Source: Symbiodinium natans
Taxonomy: Eukaryota > Sar > Dinophyceae > Suessiales > Symbiodiniaceae
NCBI GenBank assembly: GCA_905221605.1
Contig: CAJNDS010002257.1
Span: 709,922 to 773,921, forward strand
Direction: 5' to 3'
DNA: 64,000 nt
Position numbers and translations under genes: made by a program. Numbering within the stretch: position 1 is the stretch's first letter; the number at the start of each line of letters is the position of its first letter. Under the pieces are notes generated by a model, which was given only the letters and a program-made list of their open reading frames with translations, was not told the DNA's origin and did not search any database. Shown piece after piece: positions 62,905 to 64,000 of the stretch.

Positions 62905-63424
62905 TTTTCAATATTGGGAGACCAGGCGGGGAAATACCGATTGGTGACTTGGCGCACACGGAAGGCATGACGCCTTGACTTGCGGCACATCCCGCGCCCC
63001 GGTGGGTGGGTGGGAAAACAAAACTTCGATGCGCTGACTTGAGCACGTGCTCGGTCACATCAAAATCAGCACCTATCAAGAACATTCCCATGAGAGCGAT
63101 AATAATTGAGATCTCATCAGGCCTCACAGACAATCAGCCTTTGATTTTGTTAAAAACAAAATCATCTCCCAAATGAAAATTTTTCTCAACACTGCAAACT
63201 GCGATTCCGTCATATTCTCAATATTGGGAGACCAGGCTGAAACGTACATCGCTTCTCAAGAAGTACGATGCATCCATTCTATCTAAAAAATATGCATCCC
63301 AAAACTGATTCATTAAACCACGCAGTACACGCTGTCTTTTCTTCCACGAAGGTAGCATGGGGAAATCCGATTGGTGATCCACACGTGGCGCGCACGAAAG
63401 GCATGACGCCTTGACTTGCGGCAG
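62905..63424 (+). repeat. Direct duplication, second copy split by about 120 bp
   Basis: Copy 1 (62905-62987) is continuous: ATATTGGGAGACCAGGC, then GGGGAAATACCGATTGGTGA, then GGCATGACGCCTTGACTTGC. In copy 2 the first part is at about 63212-63236 and the rest at about 63357-63424, with unrelated sequence between. Confidence 0.85.
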
Positions 63425-63609
63425 CTGCACGAGAGTCTCGAGTCTGCGCAGGCGAGGTCCTTGAGACCTTTGGATCCTGGGAGCGGCACGGCGCCAACAG
63501 CGCAGCTACCCGAGGTTAACAAGCTTTCCTCCACAGGTCTAACTGGGTCTGACTGTTCAGAAAGGGGCACGTAAGCAAGAAAATAAATAAAAAAAAACAA
63601 TAAAAAGGC

Positions 63610-63960
63610 CTAAAGGACGGCACCATGCGTGATCTCTGGAGAGGAGTCACTAGCTCTAACCCGTTTCATTCTCAAAACGAGCAAGCACGTCTCCACCATG
63701 CGTGCAAGCCGTTCCAGTTCAGGGGCTTCTGGAACTGGCAAACAAGTCGGAAAGCCTGCCCTCTGCAAGGGCATGGTTGAGGGGAGGTCCGTGCTTCCAC
63801 TACCAGGTCCACAGCACCGCCGCGTTTGACGGCGTCTGTTCTGGCGAAGTGTAGCTCCTAGAGAGCCAGTAGGAGCGGAAGGAGCGCCAAACTGCAGTCC
63901 TTCGTGCAGAAGTGCAAAGCGCACCTGGGAGGTCTTCAAATCCAAATTCGGGATGGACAC
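63610..63960 (-). CDS. Candidate exon, unknown protein
   Basis: A 116-codon minus frame with balanced composition (SIPNLDLKTSQVRFALLHEG, and an amphipathic APELERLARMVETCLLVLRM near its end) that continues toward the window edge. No motif; it may be truncated by the window. Confidence 0.35.
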   Translation of the reverse strand: MSIPNLDLKTSQVRFALLHEGLQFGAPSAPTGSLGATLRQNRRRQTRRCCGPGSGSTDLPSTMPLQRAGFPTCLPVPEAPELERLARMVETCLLVLRMKRVRASDSSPEITHGAVL

Positions 63961-64000
63961 CTTCTGCGCCGATCGAGCAGCCCTCCGACGGTCAAGAAGC

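Overview
The window reads as nuclear DNA of a dinoflagellate, or a close alveolate relative. The supporting observations are: coding signal that is mostly short exons on one (minus) strand across about 8-41 kb; exons beginning after AG|G acceptors, with GT and apparently also GC donors; plant-type TTTAGGG/CCCTAAA telomere-like repeats inside the sequence; two close matches to the dinoflagellate trans-spliced leader; and no bacterial-style operons. Most long open frames are chance, antisense or repeat-driven and are not listed as genes. Exon edges given with 'about' are approximate.

Layout. 1-13 kb: mostly non-coding, with simple repeats, C-tracts, degenerate telomere-like sequence and a few minus-strand exon candidates (8.1-8.8 kb). 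13.0-16.6 kb: a 3 kb telomere-like block made of two higher-order repeat units, flanked by an ATAGG/CCTAT satellite and by inverted repeats, with a 284-bp insertion carrying a 6-bp target duplication. 16.9-26 kb: minus-strand exon clusters, including a membrane protein and a likely CFAP161-like ciliary protein (19.8-20.8 kb). 26-29.8 kb: a repeat-dense segment (telomere-like seeds in opposite orientations, TA and ATTTAT microsatellites, an array of mirrored repeats, two inverted-repeat-bounded segments). 30.8-32 kb: an unrecognised minus-strand coding patch that starts beside a spliced-leader-like sequence. 32.1-36.4 kb: a minus-strand gene of small exons encoding HEAT-like repeats. 39-41.5 kb: further minus-strand exons, one with membrane segments.

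42.65-49.63 kb is a decayed Ty1/copia-type retrotransposon on the plus strand. It has a coiled-coil Gag with a CCCH zinc finger, an aspartic protease, an unexpected 2-oxoglutarate/Fe(II) oxygenase-like domain, a DD35E integrase and a reverse transcriptase cut off before RNase H. A 72-bp exact copy of its own gag start is fused to the broken RT end. The oxygenase inside a retroelement polyprotein is the most striking item here.

50.2-51.5 kb is a 1.2-kb polypurine tract. 54.9-58.9 kb holds GC-rich minus-strand LINE pieces with a restriction-like endonuclease and poly(A). These abut head-to-head a second, AT-richer plus-strand LINE (58.9-60.3 kb) whose 3' end is present as a 244-bp inverted repeat. 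60.3-64 kb is mostly unassigned, with a split duplication and one minus-strand exon candidate. All calls come from reading the sequence; no database search was run.
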